Shown: one piece after another, positions 8,588 to 16,769 of the stretch
How the letters are laid out: every line of letters starts with the position of its first letter
Position numbering within the stretch: position 1 is the first letter of the stretch
NCBI RefSeq assembly: GCF_029889885.1
Contig: NZ_JARANY010000020.1
Span: 1-51,498 of the forward strand
Direction of reading: 5' to 3'
DNA length: 51,498 bases
Source: Chromohalobacter sp. 296-RDG
GTDB taxonomy: Bacteria > Pseudomonadota > Gammaproteobacteria > Pseudomonadales > Halomonadaceae
Made by a program: the position numbers and the translations under genes
Notes under the pieces: model-generated
Databases searched by the model: none
Told to the model about the DNA's origin: nothing
The model's input: the letters and a program-made list of their open reading frames with translations, nothing else

Positions 8588-10252
8588 TCAACGTTGCTGA
8601 TGTTGCCAGTCGTCATGCAGCCAGAACGGGGCGTCAGAGGGCGCCGGCGGCACATGGCCGAGGACCATGTCGCTGGCCTTTTCGGCGATCATGACGGTCG
8701 GTGCATTGGTATTGCCGCTGACCACGCGTGGCATGATCGAGGCATCGACCACACGCAAGCCGGCGATGCCATGCACGCGAAGCGCGTGATCGACCACGGC
8801 ATCCGGGTCCTCGGCCGGGCCCATCTTGCAGGTGCCGGCGGCGTGATAGCCGGTTTCCGTCGTGGCGCGCGCCCAGGCATCCAGCGCCTCATCGCTCTGG
8901 CATTCGGCGCCGGGGGAAATTTCTTCGCCCCGTAAATCCGCGAATGCCGGCTGTTCGACCAGCTCCCTGACGCGACGCACGGCCGCGCGCATGTCGGCGC
9001 GGTCGCGCTCGCTGGCGAGATAGTTGAAGACGATTTCCGGCGCTTGAGCGGGGTCAGTACCCGTGAGGTGCAAGCGGCCCATGCTCGTGGGGCGCATCAA
9101 ATCGATATGTATCTGGAACGCATGCTCGCGCAGGCTTTCAGTGGTGCCGGGCGCGATGGCCAGTGACATGAACGTCAACTGGATGTCGGGATGCTCGACC
9201 CCTGCCCGCGAGCGGATGAAGGCGCCGGCATCGAACTGGTTGCTCGCCGCCAGGCCGCGCCGGTCGAGAAACCAGCGCATGCCCAGCCACCACTTGCGGG
9301 GTGCGTAGGTCCAGGGCGCATGCGATACCGGTTGTTGGCAGCGATATGCCACGACGGTATCCGGATGGTCGCTGAGCCGGCGGCCCACGCCCTCGAGCGT
9401 GTGGACGCGAGGGATGCCCCAGCGGGTCAGTTCGTCGTCGGGGCCGATGCCGGAGAGCATCAGCAACTGGGGACTGTTGATGGCGCCGCCCGCCAGAATG
9501 ACCTCGCGAGTGGCGCGTGCCCGGTGCAGCGTGTCGGCGTGGCGATATTCGATGCCCTCGGCCCCGGTCTCGCCGACGAGTACGCGCTGCGCCAACGCTT
9601 GGGTGATGACCGTCAGGTTGGTGCGCTTTTCGGCGCGCGCCAGGTAGCCACGCGCCGTGCTCCAGCGCCTGCCCGCGCGCGTCGTGCGGTCGACGCGCCC
9701 GAAGCCTTCCTGACGATAGCCGTTGAGGTCGTCACTGGCGGCATAACCGGCCTCTTCACCGGCGGCCAGGAAGGCCTTCGCCAGAGGATCCTCGGGGCGA
9801 CCGGCACTGACATGCAGAGGCCCTGTCTCGCCATGGTAGGCATCGGCGCCCAGCTCGTGGGTTTCGGCACGGCGAAAGTAGGGCAGGACGTGCCGGTAGC
9901 CCCAGCCGTGGCAGCCGGCTTCTTCCCAGGCATCGTAATCGCGGGCGTGGCCACGGATGTACACCATGCCGTTGATCGACGATGAGCCGCCCAGCGTGCG
10001 CCCACGCGGCGTGGCGATGCGCCGCCCGTCGAGATAGGGTTCGGGGCCCGACCAGTAATGCCAGTTGAAGTGCGGGCCGTCGATAGCCGCTCCCATGGCG
10101 GCGGGCATGTCGATGGTCCACGAGCGATCGCGAGGCCCGGCTTCGAGCAACAATACGCGGGATTCGCCATCGGCGGTGAGTCGATCGGCCAGTACGCAGC
10201 CGGCCGAGCCTGCCCCGACGATGATGTAATCGTAATCTTGGTTAGTCGTCAT
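8588..10252 (-). CDS. GMC family FAD-dependent oxidoreductase (choline dehydrogenase-like)
   Basis: A 554-residue glucose-methanol-choline oxidoreductase. The FAD dinucleotide fold GAGSAG is at about 13-18, the GMC signature is in TPRGRTLGGSSSINGMVYIRG, and the C-terminal active-site region is YHAAGTCKMG with VVSGNTN. Members oxidise alcohols to aldehydes; BetA makes betaine aldehyde from choline. The length fits BetA, but the context (Rieske system, no betB/betI pair) argues for another substrate. The ATG at 10252 is chosen because AGGAT lies 6 bp before it; the open frame continues upstream without similarity. The binding-protein gene ends 29 bp upstream. Confidence 0.9.
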   Translation of the reverse strand: MTTNQDYDYIIVGAGSAGCVLADRLTADGESRVLLLEAGPRDRSWTIDMPAAMGAAIDGPHFNWHYWSGPEPYLDGRRIATPRGRTLGGSSSINGMVYIRGHARDYDAWEEAGCHGWGYRHVLPYFRRAETHELGADAYHGETGPLHVSAGRPEDPLAKAFLAAGEEAGYAASDDLNGYRQEGFGRVDRTTRAGRRWSTARGYLARAEKRTNLTVITQALAQRVLVGETGAEGIEYRHADTLHRARATREVILAGGAINSPQLLMLSGIGPDDELTRWGIPRVHTLEGVGRRLSDHPDTVVAYRCQQPVSHAPWTYAPRKWWLGMRWFLDRRGLAASNQFDAGAFIRSRAGVEHPDIQLTFMSLAIAPGTTESLREHAFQIHIDLMRPTSMGRLHLTGTDPAQAPEIVFNYLASERDRADMRAAVRRVRELVEQPAFADLRGEEISPGAECQSDEALDAWARATTETGYHAAGTCKMGPAEDPDAVVDHALRVHGIAGLRVVDASIMPRVVSGNTNAPTVMIAEKASDMVLGHVPPAPSDAPFWLHDDWQHQQR

Positions 10253-10281
10253 GCAAGCATCCTGAGGCGAAGGTCGAAAGA

Positions 10282-11241
10282 TCAACGCGAGGCCTGGTAG
10301 GCGTCTTGAGCGCGCGTGTCGCCATCCGCCGTGGTGACGCCTTCGAGCCAGGCGTTGACCCGCTCGGGATGCGACTGGATCCAGTCGGCGGCGACCGTTT
10401 CCAGCGGTTGCTCCTCACGGCTGTAGGCGTAGACCCATTGGTTCTGGACGGCGATGGGCACGACCATGTTCTTGAGAAAGGCGATGACGTTGGGATGGTG
10501 TTCGGCGAAGTCGCTGGCGACGACCGAGGACACCGAGCTGGCGTCGCCCCAGAGGTTCTCGGGATCCTCCAGATAGCGAATGTCGAAGTCGACATTCATC
10601 CAATGCGGCTCCCAGCCCAGGAAAGCGATCCATTGATCATTGCTAATGTCGCTTGCGACCTGAGACATCATGCCGGTCACGCTGGAAGCCGCGACGCGCC
10701 AGCCTTCCAAGTCGTAAGTGTCGTTGGTGATGGCCTTGTGCATCAATTCGTTGCCGACGTTGCCCGGCTCGATGCCATAGAAGGTGCGATCGAAGCGTTC
10801 CGCGTGCTCGGCGAGGTCGGCCATCGTGTGCACGCCGGCGTCCCACACGTACTCGGGCACCGCGAGCTGGAAGCGTGCACCGTCGATGTTCTTGACGACC
10901 TCGATCAATTCGCCAGCCTCTAGGCGAGGATCGAGCATGTCGCTCTGCGACGGCCGCCAGAGCGCCATGTTGATATCGAGATCACCACTGACCATGCTTT
11001 CCAAGAGAATAGATGGGCTGGCTTCTTGCAGGGTGGCGCGATAACCAAGCGTGTCCAGGAGTTGCCGTGCCACTTCTGATTTGACGGTGGCGCCGGGCCA
11101 TTGGGGTGTGCCGAAGCGAACCACATCGGTCTCGGCTTGGGCGAGGCTGAAGGGCGTGAGCAGCAACGCGCCCATGGCCCCGCCAATGAGAGCGCCCATC
11201 AGGCGGCCATCCCTGAGACGGTGTGGGAGCGTATCGGTCAT
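10282..11241 (-). CDS. OpuAC/ProX-type substrate-binding protein (glycine betaine/choline family)
   Basis: A 319-residue periplasmic binding protein with a signal peptide (positive N-terminus MTDTLPHRLRDGR, hydrophobic core, cleavage near SLAQA-E at about 36). The mature part is OpuAC-like: RFGTPQWPGATV, the WRPSQSDM loop, GIEPGNVGN and FLGWEPHWMNVDFD. Tryptophans in these segments are where the family builds its aromatic box around a trimethylammonium group. The ATG at 11241 follows a GAGGAT site. No permease or ATPase of this family is encoded in the window, so the protein must borrow a distant ABC transporter or serve in sensing. Its place inside a Rieske-GMC operon suggests the operon's substrate is a quaternary amine. 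Confidence 0.85.
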   Translation of the reverse strand: MTDTLPHRLRDGRLMGALIGGAMGALLLTPFSLAQAETDVVRFGTPQWPGATVKSEVARQLLDTLGYRATLQEASPSILLESMVSGDLDINMALWRPSQSDMLDPRLEAGELIEVVKNIDGARFQLAVPEYVWDAGVHTMADLAEHAERFDRTFYGIEPGNVGNELMHKAITNDTYDLEGWRVAASSVTGMMSQVASDISNDQWIAFLGWEPHWMNVDFDIRYLEDPENLWGDASSVSSVVASDFAEHHPNVIAFLKNMVVPIAVQNQWVYAYSREEQPLETVAADWIQSHPERVNAWLEGVTTADGDTRAQDAYQASR

Positions 11242-11302
11242 GGGAATATCCTCGTTGAGTCTGGTGTTGTCGTTGTGCGTGCGAGAGCGCGATGCGAAGT
11301 GC

Positions 11303-12070
11303 TCAAAAGCCGCATACGCCACCACCGTCCACGGATAGGATGGCGCCATGTGTGAAGCCGGCCTGGGGGGAGGCGAGATAAAGCACGGCATCGGCGATCT
11401 CTTGCGGTTGCCCCATGCGCTTCAAGGGCGCACGTCGATGGGCCGCGTCTCGGTAGGCGCGTGGGTCGTCGCTGGTCTCGGTGGCGTGTTGGATCATGTC
11501 GGTCTCGACATTGCCCGGGCATACGCAGTTAAGACGTATGCGCCCGGCCAGCTCCAGGGCCAGGGCGCGGGTCAGGTTGACCACGGCGGCCTTGGCACCG
11601 GAATAGACGCTGCTCGGTGGAAAGCCGATCAGTCCGGCATCCGAGCCCAGGTTGACGACGTTGCCGCCACTGGACTCGAGGTGCGGTAGCGCCGCCTGGA
11701 TGCAGAAGAACGTGCCGCCGACGTTGACGCGGAAGGTGGAATCCCAATGCGCCTGAGTGACCGCTTCGAAGGGCACTTCTTCGAAGACGCCGGCGCAATT
11801 GACCAGGATGTCGAGCCCGCCGAGGCGCTCGACGGCAGCCTCCACGACCGCCTGGCACTCGCTCTGGGTGCCGATCTCGCCCACGGCGGCTTCCACCGTG
11901 GCTGAGGCAAGGTCGGTGTCCATCAGCGAGTCGCGAAATGCGTCGATGGACGATTGGTGACGGGCACCGATGGCGACGTTCGCGCCCTGTTCCAGGAAGC
12001 GTCGTGCGGTGGCGGCACCGATGCCGCGGGCGCCGCCGGTCACCAGCACGCGTTGACCGGTGAATGTCAT
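11303..12070 (-). CDS. Short-chain dehydrogenase/reductase (SDR)
   Basis: A 255-residue classical SDR that interconverts an alcohol and a carbonyl with NAD(P). The Rossmann motif TGGARGIG is at 11-18, NCAG at 91-94, the catalytic Ser143, Tyr156 and Lys160 (YSGAK) are intact, and the C-terminus carries the CPGNVETDM loop. It overlaps the Rieske gene by 4 bp (ATGA), a sign of tight coupling. Substrate is not predictable from sequence. In this operon it would act on a hydroxylated intermediate. Confidence 0.9.
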   Translation of the reverse strand: MTFTGQRVLVTGGARGIGAATARRFLEQGANVAIGARHQSSIDAFRDSLMDTDLASATVEAAVGEIGTQSECQAVVEAAVERLGGLDILVNCAGVFEEVPFEAVTQAHWDSTFRVNVGGTFFCIQAALPHLESSGGNVVNLGSDAGLIGFPPSSVYSGAKAAVVNLTRALALELAGRIRLNCVCPGNVETDMIQHATETSDDPRAYRDAAHRRAPLKRMGQPQEIADAVLYLASPQAGFTHGAILSVDGGGVCGF

Positions 12071-13233
12071 GACGGTGCCTCCTGGCGCGTGGTGGCGTCG
12101 CCGTGCAAGGCCTGGAATACCAGGCGATGAAAGTGAAGCACCAGATGCTCGCTTTCATTGCTGCGCGCGGCGTCGATCATGTAGCGCCCCTGGTCGTAGC
12201 CCAGCGAGTGGAGGCCTTTCTGCACGCTGATGTTGAGCTCGATGTCTTCGGGGCCGAGCTCTTCGTTCATCCAGCGCATGCTGGCCTTTGTCACTTCCGG
12301 CAGTGTGTCGTGGGGGGTGTAGTATCCGAAGCGCAGAATCGAACGCTCGGCATCCAGCGGGATGATCATGAACGTGCCCATGCACTGCGAGAACGGAAAC
12401 TGGTAGAAGGTGTTATGCGGCCAGATGCCGATGTTGAAAAAGCCGTCGCCGTTGCCGGCCGGACGATCCAATGGCACGCCGTAGGCTTCCTTGGCGCTGG
12501 CATTGGGCGGTGCGCCATAGGTCCACCAGTTGTCATGATGGGTCAGGCGGTAGCCATCGAAGTCGATCAAGGCGGCCAGGTCGACGTGATGGGGCCCGGA
12601 AAGCTGGAAGTGATAGCCCTCGATGGAGTTATCCATGATCACTTTCCAGTTGGCGGGGATGATGACGTCGTCTTCCTGGATCAGTTGCATGTCATCCAGG
12701 TCCGGAATGGCTTCATGAATGGCGGTCTCGGCGCCAGGGAAGAGCGTCTGCATGTCGGTCGCGTCGGGATCGAAGTTGAAGTAGACGCACCCGGCGAAGA
12801 CTTCCAGACGTACCGGCGGGATGTGGTAATCATCGACGTTGAAGGCCGCAATCCGGTCACTGCGCGGTGCGGCGCGCAGGCTGCCATCCAGCCCGTAGCA
12901 CCAGGAGTGGTAGGCACAACGAATGACACCTTTCTGAACGCCGCGCGTCTCGTCGAGCAGACGGGTGCCACGGTGCTGGCAGACATTATGAAACGCATGC
13001 AAGTCGCCTTGGCGGTCACGTATCACGATCACGCTCTGATCGAAGATCTCGCGCACCACGAAAGCACCGGGTTCGGCTACCTCATTGACATGACAGGCGA
13101 AGTGCCAGGCGCCCATGAAAATGCGGTCGCGTTCGGCGGCGAAGAGTTGCGGATCGAAGAAGTAGCGTGAAGGAAGCGTCAGCGCCTTTTCCGTAGACTG
13201 CTCCGCCCACGCGTGGGGAGTGGTATTGGTCAT
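12067..13233 (-). CDS. Rieske non-heme iron oxygenase, alpha subunit (CntA/GbcA/stachydrine demethylase-like)
   Basis: A 388-residue terminal oxygenase. The Rieske [2Fe-2S] ligands are C85-x-H87 and C106-x2-H109 (CQHRG...CAYH). The mononuclear iron site is NSIEGYHFQLSGPHH, with His208 and His215 or 216, and an Asp near the C-terminus in GPEDIELN. The residue that bridges Rieske and iron sites between subunits is Asp in ring-hydroxylating dioxygenases. Here it is Glu205, as in carnitine monooxygenase CntA and related enzymes acting on quaternary amines. Start choice: GAGG lies 6 bp before the ATG at 13233, while the ATG at 13245 has no site. It is the first gene of the operon. Expected reaction: NADH-driven N-demethylation or C-N cleavage; substrate unknown. 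Confidence 0.9.
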   Translation of the reverse strand: MTNTTPHAWAEQSTEKALTLPSRYFFDPQLFAAERDRIFMGAWHFACHVNEVAEPGAFVVREIFDQSVIVIRDRQGDLHAFHNVCQHRGTRLLDETRGVQKGVIRCAYHSWCYGLDGSLRAAPRSDRIAAFNVDDYHIPPVRLEVFAGCVYFNFDPDATDMQTLFPGAETAIHEAIPDLDDMQLIQEDDVIIPANWKVIMDNSIEGYHFQLSGPHHVDLAALIDFDGYRLTHHDNWWTYGAPPNASAKEAYGVPLDRPAGNGDGFFNIGIWPHNTFYQFPFSQCMGTFMIIPLDAERSILRFGYYTPHDTLPEVTKASMRWMNEELGPEDIELNISVQKGLHSLGYDQGRYMIDAARSNESEHLVLHFHRLVFQALHGDATTRQEAPS

Positions 13234-13300
13234 GTCCTGCCTCATGCAAGCGGTTTGTGTCGTTGGTCTGGCACAAGGCTAAGGCGGTACCGAGAGGGCT

Positions 13301-13372
13301 ACATGATGTTTTCTGACATGACGTATCCGTCGATTTGATAGTAAGCGACGTTTTTGTGTCGCTATCGATCAA
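13301..13372. promoter_or_regulatory. Operator candidates upstream of the Rieske operon
   Basis: Two inverted repeats lie in the 210 bp between the LysR stop and the Rieske start. One is ATGT-N6-ACAT at 13306-13319, extended with partial symmetry to 13301-13324. The other is TTGATAGTAAGCGAC at 13335-13349 facing GTCGCTATCGATCAA at 13358-13372 (12 of 15 positions match). Neither is followed by a T run on either strand, so they do not read as terminators. They are plausible binding sites for the operon's AraC-type regulator or for the LysR protein encoded just upstream. Confidence 0.4.
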
Positions 13373-13443
13373 ATGAAGGTGACGAAAAAAGGCGAAGACC
13401 CTGGCTGTCTACTGATTAGTGTTGACCTTTAACGACATCCGGA

Positions 13444-14340
13444 TCACGACGGCCAGTCCATGGCACGGTGATCCCGGGCATCATCCAGCATCTCTAGCAT
13501 GGCCCTGGCGGCATTGGAGAGGGTGCGGCTCTTGTGGAACAGGTAACCCAGCGGGCGCTGAATGGGACGATGATCGATGGGTAGTACCTCGATCTCGTCG
13601 TCGATCATGGTGTCGGGCAATACGCTCCAGCCGAGCCCGATGGCCACCATCATCTTGAGCGTCTCGAGGTAGTTGGTGGACAGCGAGACGTTTACCTTGA
13701 GTCCGTCGCGGGCGAAGGTATCCACCACGATGCCGCGCGTGAAGGTCAAATGCCCCGGCAGCACGGCGTCGTAATCGGACAGCGCCGACAAGGCGAGTTC
13801 CTCGCGACCGGCGAGGGCATGCTCACGCCCGCACACGAAACGCAACTGGTCGATCCACACCGGCACCACCGTCAGTGCCGGGTCGGGCACCGGCGCCAGC
13901 GTGACCACGGCGAGTTCCAGTTCGCCATCCAGAACCCCCTGATAGGCCTGCTCGGAATCCAGAAAGCGCATGTCCATGCGCACCTCGGGATGCGCTTGAG
14001 TGTAAGCCTTGAGCAGCGGTGGCAGACGATGCAGGCCGACATGGTGACTGGTCGCCATGGTCAGGCTGCCGCTGACGTCGCCAGCGAGGTTGGAAAGTGC
14101 GCGACGGCTGTCGTCGAACATCACCAGGATCTCGCGGGCGCGGGGCAGTAGCGTGCGGCCGGCTTCGGTGAGCGTCACGCGACGATTGAGTCGGTCGAAT
14201 AACGGCGCGTCGACTTGATTTTCGAGCCCTGCGATACGCTTGCTGACCGCAGGTTGGGTCAAGTGAAGCTGCTCCGCGGCGAGCGAGAACGAGCCATTGT
14301 CAGCCACGGCGAGGAAGGCTTGCAGGCTTTGTGTGTCCAT
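13444..14340 (-). CDS. LysR family transcriptional regulator
   Basis: A 298-residue LysR regulator: winged helix-turn-helix (about residues 16-60, with FSLAAEQLHLTQPAVSKRI) and a periplasmic-binding-like effector domain from about 90. It is divergent from leuC across 222 bp, the same arrangement as a LysR gene beside leuC in Pseudomonas. It is therefore a good candidate regulator of leuCDB or a sensor of a branched-chain intermediate. It is also co-directional with and 210 bp upstream of the Rieske operon, so control of that operon cannot be excluded. An AGAGC ribosome-binding site precedes the ATG. Confidence 0.88.
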   Translation of the reverse strand: MDTQSLQAFLAVADNGSFSLAAEQLHLTQPAVSKRIAGLENQVDAPLFDRLNRRVTLTEAGRTLLPRAREILVMFDDSRRALSNLAGDVSGSLTMATSHHVGLHRLPPLLKAYTQAHPEVRMDMRFLDSEQAYQGVLDGELELAVVTLAPVPDPALTVVPVWIDQLRFVCGREHALAGREELALSALSDYDAVLPGHLTFTRGIVVDTFARDGLKVNVSLSTNYLETLKMMVAIGLGWSVLPDTMIDDEIEVLPIDHRPIQRPLGYLFHKSRTLSNAARAMLEMLDDARDHRAMDWPS

Positions 14341-14362
14341 GAATGCGCTCTAGTGGCTCTGT

Positions 14363-14386
14363 ATTCTATTACGGAATGCAAAGCAT
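14363..14386. promoter_or_regulatory. LysR-type operator candidates between lysR and leuC
   Basis: ATTC-N7-GAAT at 14363-14377 fits the T-N11-A dyad of LysR binding boxes. It overlaps ATGC-AAA-GCAT at 14376-14386, a perfect dyad. On the minus strand TAGAAT at 14363-14368 could serve as a -10 element for the LysR gene. The position, 23-46 bp before the LysR start, fits an autoregulated divergent promoter. Confidence 0.4.
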
Positions 14387-14404
14387 AAATAACATGAATT
14401 GCTT

Positions 14405-14518
14405 TTATCCATAAGCCCCCTTAGTCTCGGGAATATCAGAGGTTGCGCCGGTTATCGCGGTGCTTAGCAAGGCGACATTTAGCAAGGCGACGTGTTTCAA
14501 GACGACATAGAGCGTCAT
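14405..14518 (-). CDS. Possible 37-aa leucine-rich leader peptide or small protein
   Basis: On the minus strand an ATG at 14518 has GGAAGG (14526-14531 on the plus strand as CCTTCC) 7 bp upstream and opens 37 codons ending in TAA. The product starts [19 protein letters not shown] and contains a five-residue repeat ([10 protein letters not shown]) encoded by the 15-bp DNA repeat. Leucine is strikingly frequent. It lies 64 bp upstream of the LysR gene on the same strand, opposite to leuC. It may be a leader peptide, a tiny secreted or membrane peptide, or a chance frame. Support is limited to start context and composition. Confidence 0.25.
   Translation of the reverse strand: MTLYVVLKHVALLNVALLSTAITGATSDIPETKGAYG
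14464..14508. repeat. 15-bp tandem direct repeat in the leuC leader
   Basis: TTAGCAAGGCGACAT (14464-14478) is followed directly by TTAGCAAGGCGACGT (14479-14493), one mismatch, and by a degenerate third unit GTTTCAAGACGACAT (14494-14508). The period is five codons. A hairpin CCTTCCC-TGTC-GGGGAGG (14526-14543) follows, 9 bp before the leuC ribosome-binding site. The leader RNA may therefore be structured. Confidence 0.7.
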
Positions 14519-14562
14519 CGCCCAACCTTCCCTGTCGGGGAGGCACGAGTGGAGGAGATTCC

Positions 14563-16026
14563 ATGGCAGGCCAGACTCTTTACGACAAGCTTTGGTCGCG
14601 GCACCTGGTAAAGGAACGCGACGATGGCACGGCGTTGATCTATATCGACCGTCACCTGCTGCACGAGGTGACCTCGCCGCAGGCCTTCGAGGGGCTGCGT
14701 CTTGCCGGGCGCAAACCATGGCGATTGGATACCAACCTCGCCACGCCGGACCATAACGTGCCGACCACGCTCAAGGAGCGTGCCGAGGGCAATGCGGGTA
14801 TCGTCGATCCGGTCTCGCGCATTCAGGTCGAGACGCTGGACGACAATTGCACCAGCTTCGGCATCGAGGAATTCCGCATCAACGACGCGCGCCAGGGCAT
14901 CGTGCATGTGGTGGGGCCGGAACAAGGTGCCACTCAGCCCGGCATGACGGTCGTCTGCGGCGATTCTCACACCGCCACGCACGGCGCCTTCGGGGCCTTG
15001 GCGCACGGCATCGGGACCTCCGAAGTCGAGCATGTGCTGGCGACTCAATGTCTGATCCAGCATAAGATGAAGAACCTGCAGGTGCGCGTCGAGGGTGAAC
15101 TGGGTCTTGGCGTGACGGCGAAGGATATCGTACTGGCGGTGATCGGCAAGATCGGCACCGCCGGCGGCACCGGTTATGCCATCGAGTTTGCCGGCAGCGC
15201 GATTCGCGAGCTGTCCATGGAAGGCCGCATGACCATCTGCAACATGGCTATCGAGGCCGGCGCGCGTGTGGGGTTGGTGGCGGTCGATGACACCACCATC
15301 GAATACCTGCGTCGGCGCCCCTTCGCGCCCAGCGAGAAGTACTTGGACGCGGCGGTCGCCGACTGGCGCGAGCTGGTCTCTGACGCCGATGCGGCTTTCG
15401 ACAAGGTCGTCGAGCTCGACGCCGCCGCGATCGAACCGCAGGTCACCTGGGGCACTAGCCCGGAAATGGTCGCGGGCGTCGGTGCACAGGTACCGGATCC
15501 GGCCGCTGCCGGCGATGAGACCGTGCAGCAGGGCGTTTCGCGCGCGCTCGAGTACATGGGGCTCCAGGTGGGGCAGCAGATCACCGATATCCAGCTCGAC
15601 AAGGTCTTCATCGGCTCGTGCACCAACTCGCGCATCGAGGATCTGCGCGAGGCGTCCAGGGTCGCCAAGGGCCGCAAGGTGGCGGATACCATTCAACTGG
15701 CGATGGTCGTGCCTGGCTCCGGGTTGGTCAAGCGCCAGGCCGAAGAGGAAGGACTGGACAAGATCTTCCTCGAGGCGGGCTTCGAATGGCGCGAGCCGGG
15801 CTGCTCCATGTGCCTGGCGATGAACGCCGACAAGCTGGGGACCGGTGAGCATTGCGCTTCGACCTCGAATCGCAACTTCGAGGGGCGCCAGGGCTATGGT
15901 GGCCGCACGCACCTGGTGAGCCCCGCCATGGCGGCGGCGGCGGCCATCGCCGGTCACTTCGTCGATGTACGCGACTTCGGTGCCGGGCGCGCCGCCAACG
16001 ACGATAGCCAAGTACAGGAGGCGTGA
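14563..16026 (+). CDS. leuC: 3-isopropylmalate dehydratase large subunit
   Basis: Large subunit of isopropylmalate isomerase (leucine biosynthesis), an aconitase-family [4Fe-4S] enzyme that works with LeuD in the cytoplasm. The cluster ligands are C353 (GSCTNSR), C414 and C417 (GCSMC); [13 protein letters not shown] marks the active site. The ATG at 14563 has GGAGGAG 5-6 bp upstream and gives 487 residues, slightly above the ~470 of the family; longer upstream starts have no support. It heads leuC-leuD-leuB, with leuD starting 2 bp after the stop. Regulation is probably through the divergent LysR and/or the leader repeats. Confidence 0.97.
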   Translation: MAGQTLYDKLWSRHLVKERDDGTALIYIDRHLLHEVTSPQAFEGLRLAGRKPWRLDTNLATPDHNVPTTLKERAEGNAGIVDPVSRIQVETLDDNCTSFGIEEFRINDARQGIVHVVGPEQGATQPGMTVVCGDSHTATHGAFGALAHGIGTSEVEHVLATQCLIQHKMKNLQVRVEGELGLGVTAKDIVLAVIGKIGTAGGTGYAIEFAGSAIRELSMEGRMTICNMAIEAGARVGLVAVDDTTIEYLRRRPFAPSEKYLDAAVADWRELVSDADAAFDKVVELDAAAIEPQVTWGTSPEMVAGVGAQVPDPAAAGDETVQQGVSRALEYMGLQVGQQITDIQLDKVFIGSCTNSRIEDLREASRVAKGRKVADTIQLAMVVPGSGLVKRQAEEEGLDKIFLEAGFEWREPGCSMCLAMNADKLGTGEHCASTSNRNFEGRQGYGGRTHLVSPAMAAAAAIAGHFVDVRDFGAGRAANDDSQVQEA

Positions 16027-16028
16027 GC

Positions 16029-16676
16029 ATGCGACAGTTCGACCGTCATCAGGGCCTCGTGGCGCCCATGGATCGCGCCAACGTGGACACGGACCTGATC
16101 ATTCCCAAGCAGTTTCTGAAGTCGATCAAGCGTACCGGCTTCGGCCCCAATCTGTTCGACGAGCTGCGCTATCTGGATGAAGGCTATCCGGGGCAGGATG
16201 TCGCGAACCGGCCGCTCAATCCGGATTTCGTGCTCAACCAGTCGCGCTATCAGGGCGCCAGCGTGTTGCTGGCGCGCCGTAACTTCGGCTGCGGTAGTTC
16301 GCGCGAGCATGCGCCCTGGGCACTCGAGGATTTCGGCTTTCGCGTGATCATTGCGCCGAGCTTTGCCGATATCTTCTATAACAACGCCTTCAAGAATGGC
16401 TTGTTGCTGATCACCTTCGATGAAGCCACGGTGGATCGCCTGTTCCAGGAAGCCGAGGCCGAGGAGGGCTATCGCTTGGATGTCGATCTGGAGAGCCAGC
16501 AGGTCATCACGCCGCATGGCGAGACGCTTACCTTCGAGGTCGATTCGTTTCGCAAGCAATGCCTGCTCGAAGGGCTGGACGATATCGGCCTGACGCTCAA
16601 GGATGGCGATGCCATTGCGGATTTCGAGCAGCGCCATCGTCAGGCGCGGCCATGGCTGTTCCGCCAGGCCGGATGA
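16029..16676 (+). CDS. leuD: 3-isopropylmalate dehydratase small subunit
   Basis: Small (swivelling-domain) subunit of isopropylmalate isomerase, 215 residues, with the conserved [13 protein letters not shown] segment and the N-terminal [19 protein letters not shown]. The ATG at 16029 is preferred over a GTG at 16023 because AGGAGG at the end of leuC lies about 7 bp before it. It is co-transcribed with leuC; a 177-bp spacer with a hairpin separates it from leuB. Confidence 0.97.
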   Translation: MRQFDRHQGLVAPMDRANVDTDLIIPKQFLKSIKRTGFGPNLFDELRYLDEGYPGQDVANRPLNPDFVLNQSRYQGASVLLARRNFGCGSSREHAPWALEDFGFRVIIAPSFADIFYNNAFKNGLLLITFDEATVDRLFQEAEAEEGYRLDVDLESQQVITPHGETLTFEVDSFRKQCLLEGLDDIGLTLKDGDAIADFEQRHRQARPWLFRQAG

Positions 16677-16769
16677 CGCCGGCACCCTTTGAATAACAAC
16701 AACGCTGGACACAACCAATAGGGAAGCCCGGCTCAATGAGTCGGGATGGCAGGGAATGCCCACCTTCTC

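Noticed and set aside
8588-10252. GMC gene called as choline dehydrogenase betA
   Set aside because: Motifs fit BetA, but there is no betI/betB arrangement and the Rieske context suggests another alcohol, so only the family is named.
13444-14340. LysR gene as the dedicated regulator of the Rieske operon
   Set aside because: It is divergent from leuC as in Pseudomonas, and the operon carries its own AraC-type regulator, so the leu role is preferred, though not proved.
14515-16011. 498-codon open frame antisense to leuC
   Set aside because: It mirrors leuC, has no family features and reflects the G+C-rich codon pattern that leaves the opposite strand open. The same applies to long antisense frames over aroC (3175-4362), leuB (16875-17957) and prpC (48745-49479).
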